Shown in pieces: positions 1 to 6,202 of a stretch of DNA of 18,612 bases; positions within the stretch are counted from its first letter, which is position 1, and each line of letters opens with the position of its first letter. The notes beneath the pieces were generated by a model, which searched no databases, was not told where the DNA came from, and saw only the letters and a program-made list of their open reading frames with translations. Location of the stretch: positions 1 to 18,612 of the forward strand of contig CAZOMV010000108.1 of the NCBI GenBank assembly GCA_964580995.1, written 5' to 3'. Source of the stretch: JAKJEP01 sp964580995. Its GTDB lineage: Bacteria; Planctomycetota; Phycisphaerae; Sedimentisphaerales; SM23-30. A program made the position numbers and the translations under genes.

Positions 1-71
1 CTTTAGCCAGCGTAGGCTAATGTGCCTGTCAGATTAAGTAGTGACAAGTACACATAAATCTCATTGTTTGT

Positions 72-141
72 GTCCATCCCGTCCCGTTCGTCCCTATCGT
101 CCATGTAGTCCATCTCTTCTCCCGTCCGATTTGTCCGACAC
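72..141. repeat. Degenerate 9-bp GTCC tandem repeat
   Basis: GTCC recurs at 72, 81, 90, 99 and 108, exactly 9 bp apart, and again at 124 and 133 (9 bp apart after a 16-bp step). The units read GTCC followed by five variable bases, for example GTCCATCCC and GTCCCTATC. Read on the minus strand this is a run of GGAC blocks. I recall similar GGAC-type intergenic runs from Phycisphaerae-like genomes, but cannot check this. The function is unknown. Confidence 0.6.
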
Positions 142-266
142 TCCTATTCTGCCACTCCCGTTCTGAGTTCAGCCTTTAGGTTGTCTTACCCTTCCTCCGG
201 GCCTCACCTTTTCTAAATAGAGTGGCACCTTCCTGCCTTCCAGCAGGGTGGTGTTTTCAGGGTAGG

Positions 267-286
267 GTCGGCAACTCGTTGCCGAC
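267..286. repeat. Perfect 9-bp-arm palindrome
   Basis: The sequence GTCGGCAACTCGTTGCCGAC is a perfect inverted repeat: nine-base arms around a TC loop. It could form a strong RNA hairpin at the 3' side of the leftward nuclease gene, 58 bp past its stop codon. No T-run follows on the minus strand, so a simple intrinsic terminator is not supported. A REP-like or transcript-stabilising element is possible. Confidence 0.55.
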
Positions 287-301
287 GCGGCAAACTTAAT
301 T

Positions 302-337
302 CTTATCCGCAGATAAACGCCGATGAACGCCGATAAG
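302..337. repeat. Short GCCGAT-type tandem repeat with inverted ends
   Basis: Three near-repeats of about 10-11 bp follow one another (CAGATAAACGC, CGATGAACGC, CGATAAG), and the ends CTTATC (302-307) and GATAAG (332-337) are inverted copies. I recall closely similar small intergenic repeats from many environmental bacterial genomes, but have not checked. It sits directly after the stop of the GIY-YIG gene. Confidence 0.45.
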
Positions 338-343
338 AAGTTA

Positions 344-1054
344 TTACCTCAACTTCTTAATTTTAACAAGCTGATTGTTCTTATCTTTATATTTCCAGAA
401 ATTCCAGCCGTTCGTACTCTTTCCTCCCCGGGCGGCAGAACCGGCAGCAGACGGGGATTCGTATAACCGGCCATTATACTTAATGGTACCGGAACGAAAC
501 GCATAGGCTTTATATTTCTGTCCTTTATAATGTGCATACAATGGGGTTCGTTTCGCAAAATAGCCCTTAAGTGGCTTATCGGTCTTCTTTATATTTCGAT
601 GAACGGCCGCTTTCGTAACTTTCTCTTTCCCGCCTACAATCTCTTTATATCGTCGTTCCCATTGGTCTTTCAATCTCCGCTTCAGCATCGGCCGCAAATC
701 ACGCGACTGACGCAGCTTCCCCTTCACACTGTTTCCCTTGGGATAACTGATCCGCAGCACCAGCGATTCGATTTCCCGAATATGCTCCTCCTGCCGGATA
801 ATATACAAACTGAAATGCGTCCATTTCCCTCGATGCCGGTCCCGTTTATGGGCGTTAATCCGGCTCTTCAAATTACTGGCCAGCCCCACATAATAGAGAT
901 GGTCCTTCTTATATAAGGCGTAGATCCCCTGATGCCCTCGAATCAGCTCCGTAATCACCGAACTATAATCATCAAATACCTTGGCGCCGATCTTTTCCAG
1001 ATGACCAACAATGATCGACCGCACAGCCCGTGACTTTTTCTTCGCTTTTGCCAT
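344..1054 (-). CDS. GIY-YIG nuclease with RAMA/DUF4357-like C-terminal domain
   Basis: The 236-residue protein begins with a basic stretch, followed by a GIY-YIG nuclease core. GIY is at 43-45, YVG at 55-57, the expected catalytic Arg is R65 in LKSRI, the likely metal-binding Glu is E96 in IESLVLR, and the family's conserved Asn is probably N108. Residues about 120-165 are a basic linker. Residues about 164-223 carry the GTIKYNG, YESPSAAG and NGWNFW pattern of the RAMA/DUF4357 type, a module found on adenine methylases and nucleases and thought to help bind DNA, perhaps modified DNA. The start is supported by GGAGG six bases upstream (minus strand, 1061-1065). It lies 47 bp after the DUF1828 gene on the same strand and could be read with it or on its own. 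The substrate is unknown. Restriction-like DNA cleavage is an inference. Confidence 0.85.
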   Translation of the reverse strand: MAKAKKKSRAVRSIIVGHLEKIGAKVFDDYSSVITELIRGHQGIYALYKKDHLYYVGLASNLKSRINAHKRDRHRGKWTHFSLYIIRQEEHIREIESLVLRISYPKGNSVKGKLRQSRDLRPMLKRRLKDQWERRYKEIVGGKEKVTKAAVHRNIKKTDKPLKGYFAKRTPLYAHYKGQKYKAYAFRSGTIKYNGRLYESPSAAGSAARGGKSTNGWNFWKYKDKNNQLVKIKKLR

Positions 1055-1101
1055 CGTATGCCTCCGCCTGCTTTTCCAGCCATTTTATAGCAGCATAACT
1101 T

Positions 1102-1869
1102 CTAAGCCACCAGTTCGGCTTTAATCTTTTCTCTTTTACTCCAAAGAATGGGGGTTACATCATAATTTTTCAGGGCATCCATAACATTTGATGATACTTC
1201 CCGCTCTCCATCATTTAACAAAGCATAAGCCATAGCCTGAGGATCTCTTCTGGCTTCTCGAGTATCAATCCAGGAAAAGGCAATAGTTTGTGCCGCTTCT
1301 TTAGTGGGACGATTGATTGTCTGAAGAATGCGTTCAGGCTTCTTTTTAGATTTAGGAATAACAAAGTCAAAATGATGATCGTATCCACTCTTGCCAGGAA
1401 ATTTCACTCGTGGTGTATAGCGAATGTCACAGGCATCCAGCCACATAGTTACATCTTCAAGAAAAAGACTTTTAACTAAAGGTTCGGCCAGATAGAAAAG
1501 ATCATTAACCGCAAGAATCGCCTGAACTAGATTGTGCTTATGAAAAGCAAATCGCTCCCGGCTTGTTTTTACTAGTAAAGATTCTCCATCTAGTTCTACA
1601 CCGAAACCGTTAAGGGTGATTTTCAACAGCTCTTTACGCTTTGGTGTGTCCAGATTACACCCACTGAGCCGCAAGTCTTCAATGGTATACGAATCATCCG
1701 TAAGAACATATCCCTCATTCCTTTTCTGAGCATAGATTTGAATATGATCGTTGTGTCGATCCAGATATGGGGTAGTTATCTCTACGGAATCTTCAACCTC
1801 ACGGAGTTTAGTATTATCCTTGAGCCATGTAATATATTCTTCCAGTAGTTTTTTAACTTCATCGATCAT
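1102..1869 (-). CDS. DUF1828-DUF1829 protein
   Basis: This 255-residue protein has the two-domain layout of the DUF1828 and DUF1829 families. Residues about 28-118 contain the DUF1828 pattern TPYLDRHNDHIQIY (33-46) and YVLTDDSYTIEDL (54-66). Residues about 140-225 contain the DUF1829 pattern with DHHFDFVIPK (164-173) and the ILQTINRPT stretch. Neither domain has a function I can state. No signal peptide or membrane segment is seen, so it is probably cytoplasmic. Its ATG overlaps the stop of the upstream gene (ATGA, 1866-1869), which implies translational coupling. An AGAGGA stretch lies about 10 bases before the ATG. Together with the neighbouring HEPN protein it may act as regulator, sensor or antitoxin, but this is an inference from context. 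Confidence 0.85.
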   Translation of the reverse strand: MIDEVKKLLEEYITWLKDNTKLREVEDSVEITTPYLDRHNDHIQIYAQKRNEGYVLTDDSYTIEDLRLSGCNLDTPKRKELLKITLNGFGVELDGESLLVKTSRERFAFHKHNLVQAILAVNDLFYLAEPLVKSLFLEDVTMWLDACDIRYTPRVKFPGKSGYDHHFDFVIPKSKKKPERILQTINRPTKEAAQTIAFSWIDTREARRDPQAMAYALLNDGEREVSSNVMDALKNYDVTPILWSKREKIKAELVA

Positions 1870-2312
1870 ACAAACAAATTCCTCTCAATTACCGGAGGCT
1901 TGGATATATTACAATATCTTATAAAATCTTGCAAGCTTTGCCATTTGTCGCCTATATTTCGGAATACCCCGGCGGGAAGATCGAAAGCCCATTTATCCCC
2001 ATATCCCTCCCGGTAAAGATGGATATGGGGAGCCCCGACTTTCTGTCCGTCAGGATTGCGATGAGGTTTTTCTCCCAAATCCAGGCGAACCAGAGTAATC
2101 ACCTGCCGTGCCCGATTCTGGTACATTACCTTGGCAAGATCAATTCGGGCATGACGTATGTCCAACTGGAAACTCTCCTTTCTGTTCGCTGACTCCAGCG
2201 GAATGGAAATGATCCCTTGATCTGGAAATGTCCATTTACTGTCATCGATACGGTACTTCTCCAATGCGATCAGGGCATCCGCTTGTGCTTGCGAAATGTT
2301 AATCTCAGCCAT
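1866..2312 (-). CDS. DUF6978-like small protein
   Basis: I place the start at the ATG at 2312, giving 148 residues (MAEINISQ...). It has GGGAG five bases upstream and leaves a 19-bp gap to the preceding gene. A longer frame to 2390 would overlap that gene by 59 bp. Conserved-looking blocks are YQNRARQ (64-70), PHRNPDG (83-89), PHIHLYREGYGDKWA (95-109) and the C-terminal CNISKPPVIERNLF. These match what I remember of the DUF6978 family, often found beside DUF1828 genes. The His/Asp/Arg-rich centre could be a metal or nucleic-acid site, but no catalytic role is known to me. It is the middle gene of a tight three-gene unit and its stop overlaps the start of the DUF1828 gene. Confidence 0.8.
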   Translation of the reverse strand: MAEINISQAQADALIALEKYRIDDSKWTFPDQGIISIPLESANRKESFQLDIRHARIDLAKVMYQNRARQVITLVRLDLGEKPHRNPDGQKVGAPHIHLYREGYGDKWAFDLPAGVFRNIGDKWQSLQDFIRYCNISKPPVIERNLFV

Positions 2313-2331
2313 ATAAACTCCCGTTATCGTT

Positions 2332-3063
2332 CTACTTATTCTGATACTCTTTTGTCGCAACAACGAAGTTTGCCAGAGTTTTAGCCACATTCACCGCCAA
2401 TACAGCATGATGTTTAGCGGGACGGTAGCTGGCAACATGAGCATCGCTCATTTTATTCCGAAGGCCTGCTAAACCCGATACCACATTGGATAGCCCCGAT
2501 AATATTTGCTTAAGAGTGTCAGAAATATCTTTTCGGCTCGGTTCAAGATTCAGTAGCTTCTGTACTCTGCGATACAATTTGTTTAAATCCCCATCATATT
2601 TTAATGCCGAAGGATCAAGCTCCTTTTCGATTTCCACGAAAACTGCTTCCAGCAAAGACCGTGCATTAGTAATAGCACCATAATAATCCTCCGAAGCTAT
2701 CTTTATATCGCATTTTTCTGTCTGTTCTTTAATGAATGAGTGGGTATCTATGAGGGAATTTTGAAATGGGCTGACAAATTCCACGTTCCCAATTTTTTTT
2801 GATACAACCTTGTCATTTACCAACATATAATTATGCTTTAAATTCAATTCATCTGCTATTTGAATAATAATATTATCGGATTCAGAAGCAAGCATGTCCT
2901 TAACATACACCCATTTACTATTTACATTTGAAGTCGTCTTTTGGCAGTTGACACCAAAACCCTGGAGGTAAACATTTATATCTGAATAAGTCATCCGAGA
3001 TTGAAGATCTCTACCAATTGTACTTATCAGGTCTAGACGATCTATTTTACGCATTTTGTTCAT
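2332..3063 (-). CDS. Abortive-infection family protein with HEPN-like Abi_C domain
   Basis: A 243-residue protein. The C-terminal part (about 120-240) matches the Abi_C ('abortive infection C-terminus') pattern: ARSLLEAV (134-141), then LRNKMSDAH (201-209), then KHHAVLAVNVAKTLANFV. R202 followed by six residues and H209 fits the R-x4-6-H signature of HEPN ribonucleases, including the usual Asn after the Arg. The N-terminal part (about 5-75) looks like a separate small helical domain with WVYVKDMLAS and IIIQIADELNL, resembling effector-associated adaptor domains of Abi proteins. It is the first gene of a leftward operon with the DUF6978 and DUF1828 genes. The start at 3063 has no strong ribosome site; an ATG at 3054 (residue 4) is an alternative. 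RNA cleavage in phage defence is the likely role by family, unproven here. A+T is high: only 20 of 60 bases at 2701-2760 are G or C. Confidence 0.82.
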   Translation of the reverse strand: MNKMRKIDRLDLISTIGRDLQSRMTYSDINVYLQGFGVNCQKTTSNVNSKWVYVKDMLASESDNIIIQIADELNLKHNYMLVNDKVVSKKIGNVEFVSPFQNSLIDTHSFIKEQTEKCDIKIASEDYYGAITNARSLLEAVFVEIEKELDPSALKYDGDLNKLYRRVQKLLNLEPSRKDISDTLKQILSGLSNVVSGLAGLRNKMSDAHVASYRPAKHHAVLAVNVAKTLANFVVATKEYQNK

Positions 3064-3679
3064 TTCTTACTAAACTGATTGGGCATAAAGAATCACTTGA
3101 AAATGACTATTTTCCCAAATTAACAAAACGTTTTACAAATTGCGTTTACCTTTACTTGATTTCCCCGGCGTACCCCGCCGGTAAACCACCACTCGATTCT
3201 AATCAATCCCCCCTCCCCAGCCAAGGATTATTTAATTTATTCTGTAAGCTCCGCCCGAATCCCTTCGCCCTTCCTTTAACCGCCGGCCCCCTCCGCCCCG
3301 CGCCAGCCATGTAGCACATGCGTCCCGCTTGTGTCTTCCCCCATCCACTTTCTCGCCCCTAGTGAAGTGACCGATGGGAACGTCATATTCCCTTTACGCC
3401 CGCGTCATATTCGCCGCGATCATTTGCCCCTTTCGACGCTCCTGTTGCTCGCTGCCACAAGCCCAAAAAGCAGCATAGAGCCACCGGGGGCGGGAGGATG
3501 TATCGCCTGAAAGCCGCCAACCGAATCCTCTTCACGGGGGGAAACCGGTGTTCCATGCTCTCCGAGCTGGAAAGATTCTCCCGACCAATCGTCCCACCCC
3601 CCAGCCACGAGGCGGTGGGTCAGTTTTTCCCCATATTAACAAATCCTTCTTTCCCACCTCCGACGCCAGCCGACTCCTC
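3064..3679. other. Non-coding stretch with C-rich block
   Basis: This is the promoter side of the HEPN operon (minus strand), followed by a block rich in C on the plus strand (about 3195-3620). AAAACGTTTT at 3125-3134 is a perfect 10-bp palindrome about 62 bp before the HEPN start and could be an operator. CGTCATATTC occurs twice, at 3381-3390 and 3403-3412, 22 bp apart. I see no convincing promoter. A minus-strand frame ending at 3420 has a sorting-tail-like C-terminus (see findings), but its GTG start has no ribosome site, so I do not call it a gene. Confidence 0.5.
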
Positions 3680-3778
3680 AAATCGAAAAATAATGACTTA
3701 CAACCATTTTCCAAATCGCAAAATAAGAACTTACATCAATTTCCCAAATCTGAAAATAAGCACTTACAATTCACAAAA
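3680..3778. repeat. Three tandem 33-bp repeats (cluster A)
   Basis: Three adjacent units of exactly 33 bp lie at 3680-3712, 3713-3745 and 3746-3778. They share AAATC near the start and the core AAATAAnnACTTACA. Within the core, units 2 and 3 carry TAAGAACTTA and TAAGCACTTA, a TAAG-n2-CTTA inverted repeat; unit 1 has a degenerate version. The 33-bp spacing is about three helical turns, so all cores face the same side of the DNA. This suggests an array of protein-binding sites such as iterons or operators, though the binding protein is unknown. Because 33 is a multiple of three, reading frames stay open across the array, but I do not think it is coding. Confidence 0.75.
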
Positions 3779-3802
3779 TCCTCCCGGTCCGCCCAAAAAC
3801 GC

Positions 3803-3896
3803 TTTTTTTTACACATGTTTTACCTATGTTTTGCTATACTTTTATATATGTTTTACCCATGTTTTACACCATTTTCTTCATCTTTTACTATACTTT
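3803..3896. other. T-tracts phased at 11 bp, predicted bent DNA
   Basis: Runs of three or four T start at 3818, 3829, 3840, 3851, 3862, 3872, 3883 and 3894, and an 8-T run ends at 3810. Start-to-start steps are 11, 11, 11, 11, 10, 11 and 11. Most units read like ATGTTTTACCT. Short A/T-tracts repeated in helical phase are known to curve DNA, so this stretch is expected to be intrinsically bent. It lies between the two 33-bp repeat clusters. A role in origin, partition or promoter architecture is an inference. Confidence 0.7.
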
Positions 3897-4024
3897 CTTC
3901 AACATTTACCAACTCAACCTAACCGTTAAACTTTACCAAATATGCCATTAAATCTTACTCAATCATCCTATATTAATGCAGTTATCGGACTATTCATCAC
4001 GCCATTACGCAATCACTCTCCTAC

Positions 4025-4080
4025 GTAAAATAAGCACTTACATCATTTTTCCCATCTCAAAAATAACAACTTACATCTCC
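4025..4080. repeat. Two further copies of the 33-bp repeat (cluster B)
   Basis: The cores AAAATAAGCACTTACA (4027-4042) and AAAATAACAACTTACA (4060-4075) repeat the cluster A motif, again exactly 33 bp apart, followed by similar T- and C-rich tails. The first contains the perfect TAAG-CA-CTTA inverted repeat; the second is degenerate. This cluster ends about 220 bp before the exporter operon start and lies roughly 250 bp from cluster A. Confidence 0.7.
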
Positions 4081-4153
4081 GCCGCCCCAGCAGGAAATTC
4101 TTTAATTAATTGAAATAAACTGGTAGTTTCTACGTTATTCTCTTAACCGCTTT

Positions 4154-4178
4154 ACCGGCAGGGGCCGCCCCATCCGGT
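4154..4178 (+). promoter_or_regulatory. Nested GC-rich hairpin upstream of exporter operon
   Basis: The outer arms are ACCGG (4154-4158) and CCGGT (4174-4178), the inner arms GGGG (4161-4164) and CCCC (4168-4171) around a CCG loop, with a two-by-two internal mismatch. It lies just before the promoter-like pair at 4191. No T-run follows directly, so it may be an insulating structure or an operator rather than a classical terminator. Confidence 0.35.
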
Positions 4179-4190
4179 TGTGATTAATCC

Positions 4191-4219
4191 TTTACAGGAA
4201 CATACCTTTAGGATATTAA
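4191..4219 (+). promoter_or_regulatory. Candidate sigma70-type promoter of exporter operon
   Basis: TTTACA (4191-4196) and TATTAA (4214-4219) are separated by 17 bp, a good spacing for a housekeeping promoter. The expected start of transcription is near 4226, leaving a leader of roughly 78 bases before the GTG at 4304. The boxes are only moderate matches to consensus. Confidence 0.4.
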
Positions 4220-4268
4220 TGGTTTTATGAACAATTGCCGAACGAATTCAGATATCGCAGGGGAACAG

Positions 4269-4310
4269 ATGAAAATAAAAACAGGCGGGACCAGGGGGAT
4301 CAGGTGCTAA
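4269..4310 (+). CDS. Possible 13-codon leader ORF
   Basis: An ATG at 4269 is preceded by AGGGG with a five-base spacer and opens a 13-residue frame (MKIKTGGTRGIRC) that stops at 4308-4310. The stop overlaps the proposed GTG start of the outer-membrane factor at 4304 and lies five bases before its alternative ATG at 4316. This layout fits a leader peptide or translational coupling. In the same frame an ATG at 4227 would extend it to 27 codons. It may equally be chance; no known leader peptide matches. Confidence 0.3.
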   Translation: MKIKTGGTRGIRC

Positions 4311-6202
4311 CTCCAATGATTGCAAGATATAAGATTCAGGGACTTATCGGAATCACACTGTCTGTCCTGTGCCTTTACGGGCCGGGCTGCCAGCCTTCCC
4401 ACTACCGCAAACAAAAGGATGACACCGCCGCTAAAATCATTTCCCAGAAACAGTTAGAAGCACTTGGCCGAACCGAACCTTTCAGCATCAACCGCCCCAG
4501 CTCCATTTTCCGCCGCCGCCTGCTGGAAGACCAAAACCTGCCCCATGCCAGCCCTGCCTCGCTGGGCAGCGATCAACTGGAACCAATCCCCCACTGGCCA
4601 AAAGATGATTATCTCAAGGAACAGCAGGTACTTACAACCGATGAAAAACTCGATCCCAACACCCCCGTTAAGTTAACCCTGCTCCAATCCCTGGAGGTCG
4701 GCGCCCGCAACAGCTTCGATTATCAAACCCGCAAGGAGGAGGTTTTTCGCTCCGCTTTATCTCTCGATCTGGAGCGGAACGAGTTCCGGACCATTTTTAA
4801 CGGCCAGATGAATAGCCTGATTAATTCCGATACCCGCGGACCTGATACCGTCACCGGCACCGTAAATAGCGCAGATGTAGGGGTTAACAAAAAATTGGAA
4901 AATGGCATGGACTTAAGTTCCGCCTTGGCGGTGGACCTGGCCAGGCTGCTGACGATGAACCAGGCCTCCTCATTAGGGCTGGTGGCCGATGCCAGCGTTT
5001 CGGTACCCCTGCTGCGGGGTTCCGGTAAGCATATTGTCACCGAGCCTTTAACGCAGGCCGAGCGAAATGTGGTATATGCCATCTGGGAATTTGAACGCTT
5101 CAAAAAGCAGTTTGCTGTGCAGGTCGCCAGTAACTACTTGTCAGTACTGAGCCAGTTAGACACCTTGAAAAACAACCAAGACGATTATCGCAGCCGCATC
5201 GCCTCTGCCCGCCGCAGCCGCCGCCTGGCCGATGCCGGAAGAATTCAGGAAATCGAAGTTGACCAGGCAGTCCAAAACGAGTTACAGGCTCGTCGGCGAT
5301 GGATTTCCGCCGAACAGCAATATCAAAGGCAGTTGGACTCTTTCAAGACACTGCTGGGTTTGCCGGCGGATGCTAAAATCAATCTGGACCCCAATGATCT
5401 GAAAGTTTTAACCGCCCCCTCCTCGGAATTAATCCAAAAAATAGCGCAACGGGAAGAAATCCGGTATGATTCGCAGACTCCGCCGGCGGATGCCCCGATA
5501 AATTTGGTACCGCCCACGCACGAAGGGGCAGGGCCGCTGGAACTGGAGGAAGAAACGGCTCTGCAACTGGCGTTTGACCATCGCCTGGATTTATGGGTTG
5601 CCCAGGGACGGATGTTTGACGCCCAGCGGGCGGTAGTGGTTGCAGCCGATGCACTGGGTGCGGAGCTGACTCTGTTCGGTTCGGCCAATTGGGGAGACAG
5701 CCGGTCTTCGGTTGGCTCGGCGGTCCAGGAAGATGCCAAACTTCGACTCGATGAAGGAACCTATTCCGCATTATTAACGCTGGATCTTCCGTTCGAGCGA
5801 ACCCGGGAAGCGATTAATTATCGCAACAGCTATATCCAGTTAGAAAGTTCGCTGCGTGATGTTCAGGCCCTGGAAGATGATATCAAGCTGGAAATTCGAA
5901 ATGAGCTGCGGGACATGCTGGAGTTACGCGAGAATCTGGCGATTCAAGCGCAGTCGGTATTTGTGGCAGAGAAGCGAGTGAAAAGTGTCAATCTGTTCCT
6001 GGAGGCCGGCCGTGCCCAGATGCGCGATTTACTGGATGCCCAGGATGCCCTGCTGGCGGCACAAATCAGCTTGACATCCGCCGTGGTGGATTACCGTGTC
6101 GCGGAACTGCAAATCCAGCGGGACATGGGGGTTTTACAAGTAAACGAAAACGGTTTGTGGCAGGAATATGCCCCGGAGATGGTAAAAGATGTCAAAAAAT
6201 AA
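4304..6202 (+). CDS. TolC-type outer-membrane efflux factor, lipoprotein
   Basis: This is the outer-membrane channel of a tripartite exporter. I take the GTG at 4304, because AGGGGG lies five bases upstream (632 residues); ATG 4316 is a close alternative, and a TTG at 4235 has no ribosome site. The N-terminus has basic residues, a hydrophobic stretch (about residues 11-26) and Cys29 in GPGC, a weak lipobox typical of lipid-anchored outer-membrane factors. Two outer-membrane-efflux repeats follow: one with LLQSLEVGARNSFDYQTRKE, one with LQLAFDHRLDLWVAQGRMFDAQRA. Long helical segments end in the family-typical RDLLDAQDALLAAQISL and ELQIQRDMGVL. It is longer than classical TolC because of N-terminal and mid-protein (about 400-415) additions. 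The end overlaps the next gene by 14 bases, which ties them into one operon. Confidence 0.88.
   Translation: MLTPMIARYKIQGLIGITLSVLCLYGPGCQPSHYRKQKDDTAAKIISQKQLEALGRTEPFSINRPSSIFRRRLLEDQNLPHASPASLGSDQLEPIPHWPKDDYLKEQQVLTTDEKLDPNTPVKLTLLQSLEVGARNSFDYQTRKEEVFRSALSLDLERNEFRTIFNGQMNSLINSDTRGPDTVTGTVNSADVGVNKKLENGMDLSSALAVDLARLLTMNQASSLGLVADASVSVPLLRGSGKHIVTEPLTQAERNVVYAIWEFERFKKQFAVQVASNYLSVLSQLDTLKNNQDDYRSRIASARRSRRLADAGRIQEIEVDQAVQNELQARRRWISAEQQYQRQLDSFKTLLGLPADAKINLDPNDLKVLTAPSSELIQKIAQREEIRYDSQTPPADAPINLVPPTHEGAGPLELEEETALQLAFDHRLDLWVAQGRMFDAQRAVVVAADALGAELTLFGSANWGDSRSSVGSAVQEDAKLRLDEGTYSALLTLDLPFERTREAINYRNSYIQLESSLRDVQALEDDIKLEIRNELRDMLELRENLAIQAQSVFVAEKRVKSVNLFLEAGRAQMRDLLDAQDALLAAQISLTSAVVDYRVAELQIQRDMGVLQVNENGLWQEYAPEMVKDVKK

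Larger units (their letters stand above)
1..343. other. Non-coding stretch downstream of the nuclease gene
   Basis: No reading frame here has a plausible start, ribosome site or recognisable product. The stretch holds three short repeat structures listed separately (72-141, 267-286, 302-337). The rest, about 142-266, is pyrimidine-rich on the plus strand and shows nothing I recognise. It lies beyond the 3' end of the leftward gene block, so it would receive read-through from it. No GC hairpin followed by a T-run, which would mark a classical terminator, is seen. Confidence 0.6.

Noticed and set aside
530..916. Plus-strand 128-residue frame opposite the GIY-YIG gene
   Set aside because: It is the antisense shadow of a gene with clear motifs and a good ribosome site.
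1866..2390. Longer start for the DUF6978-like gene at 2390
   Set aside because: It would overlap the HEPN gene by 59 bp, and the ATG at 2312 has a well-placed GGGAG.
3498..3929. Plus-strand open frames across the repeat array (also 3548-3922)
   Set aside because: They stay open only because 33 is a multiple of three; starts lack ribosome sites, composition is not gene-like and the peptides match nothing I know.
3680..4080. CRISPR array
   Set aside because: The 33-bp units are contiguous and degenerate, with no unique spacers and no cas genes nearby.
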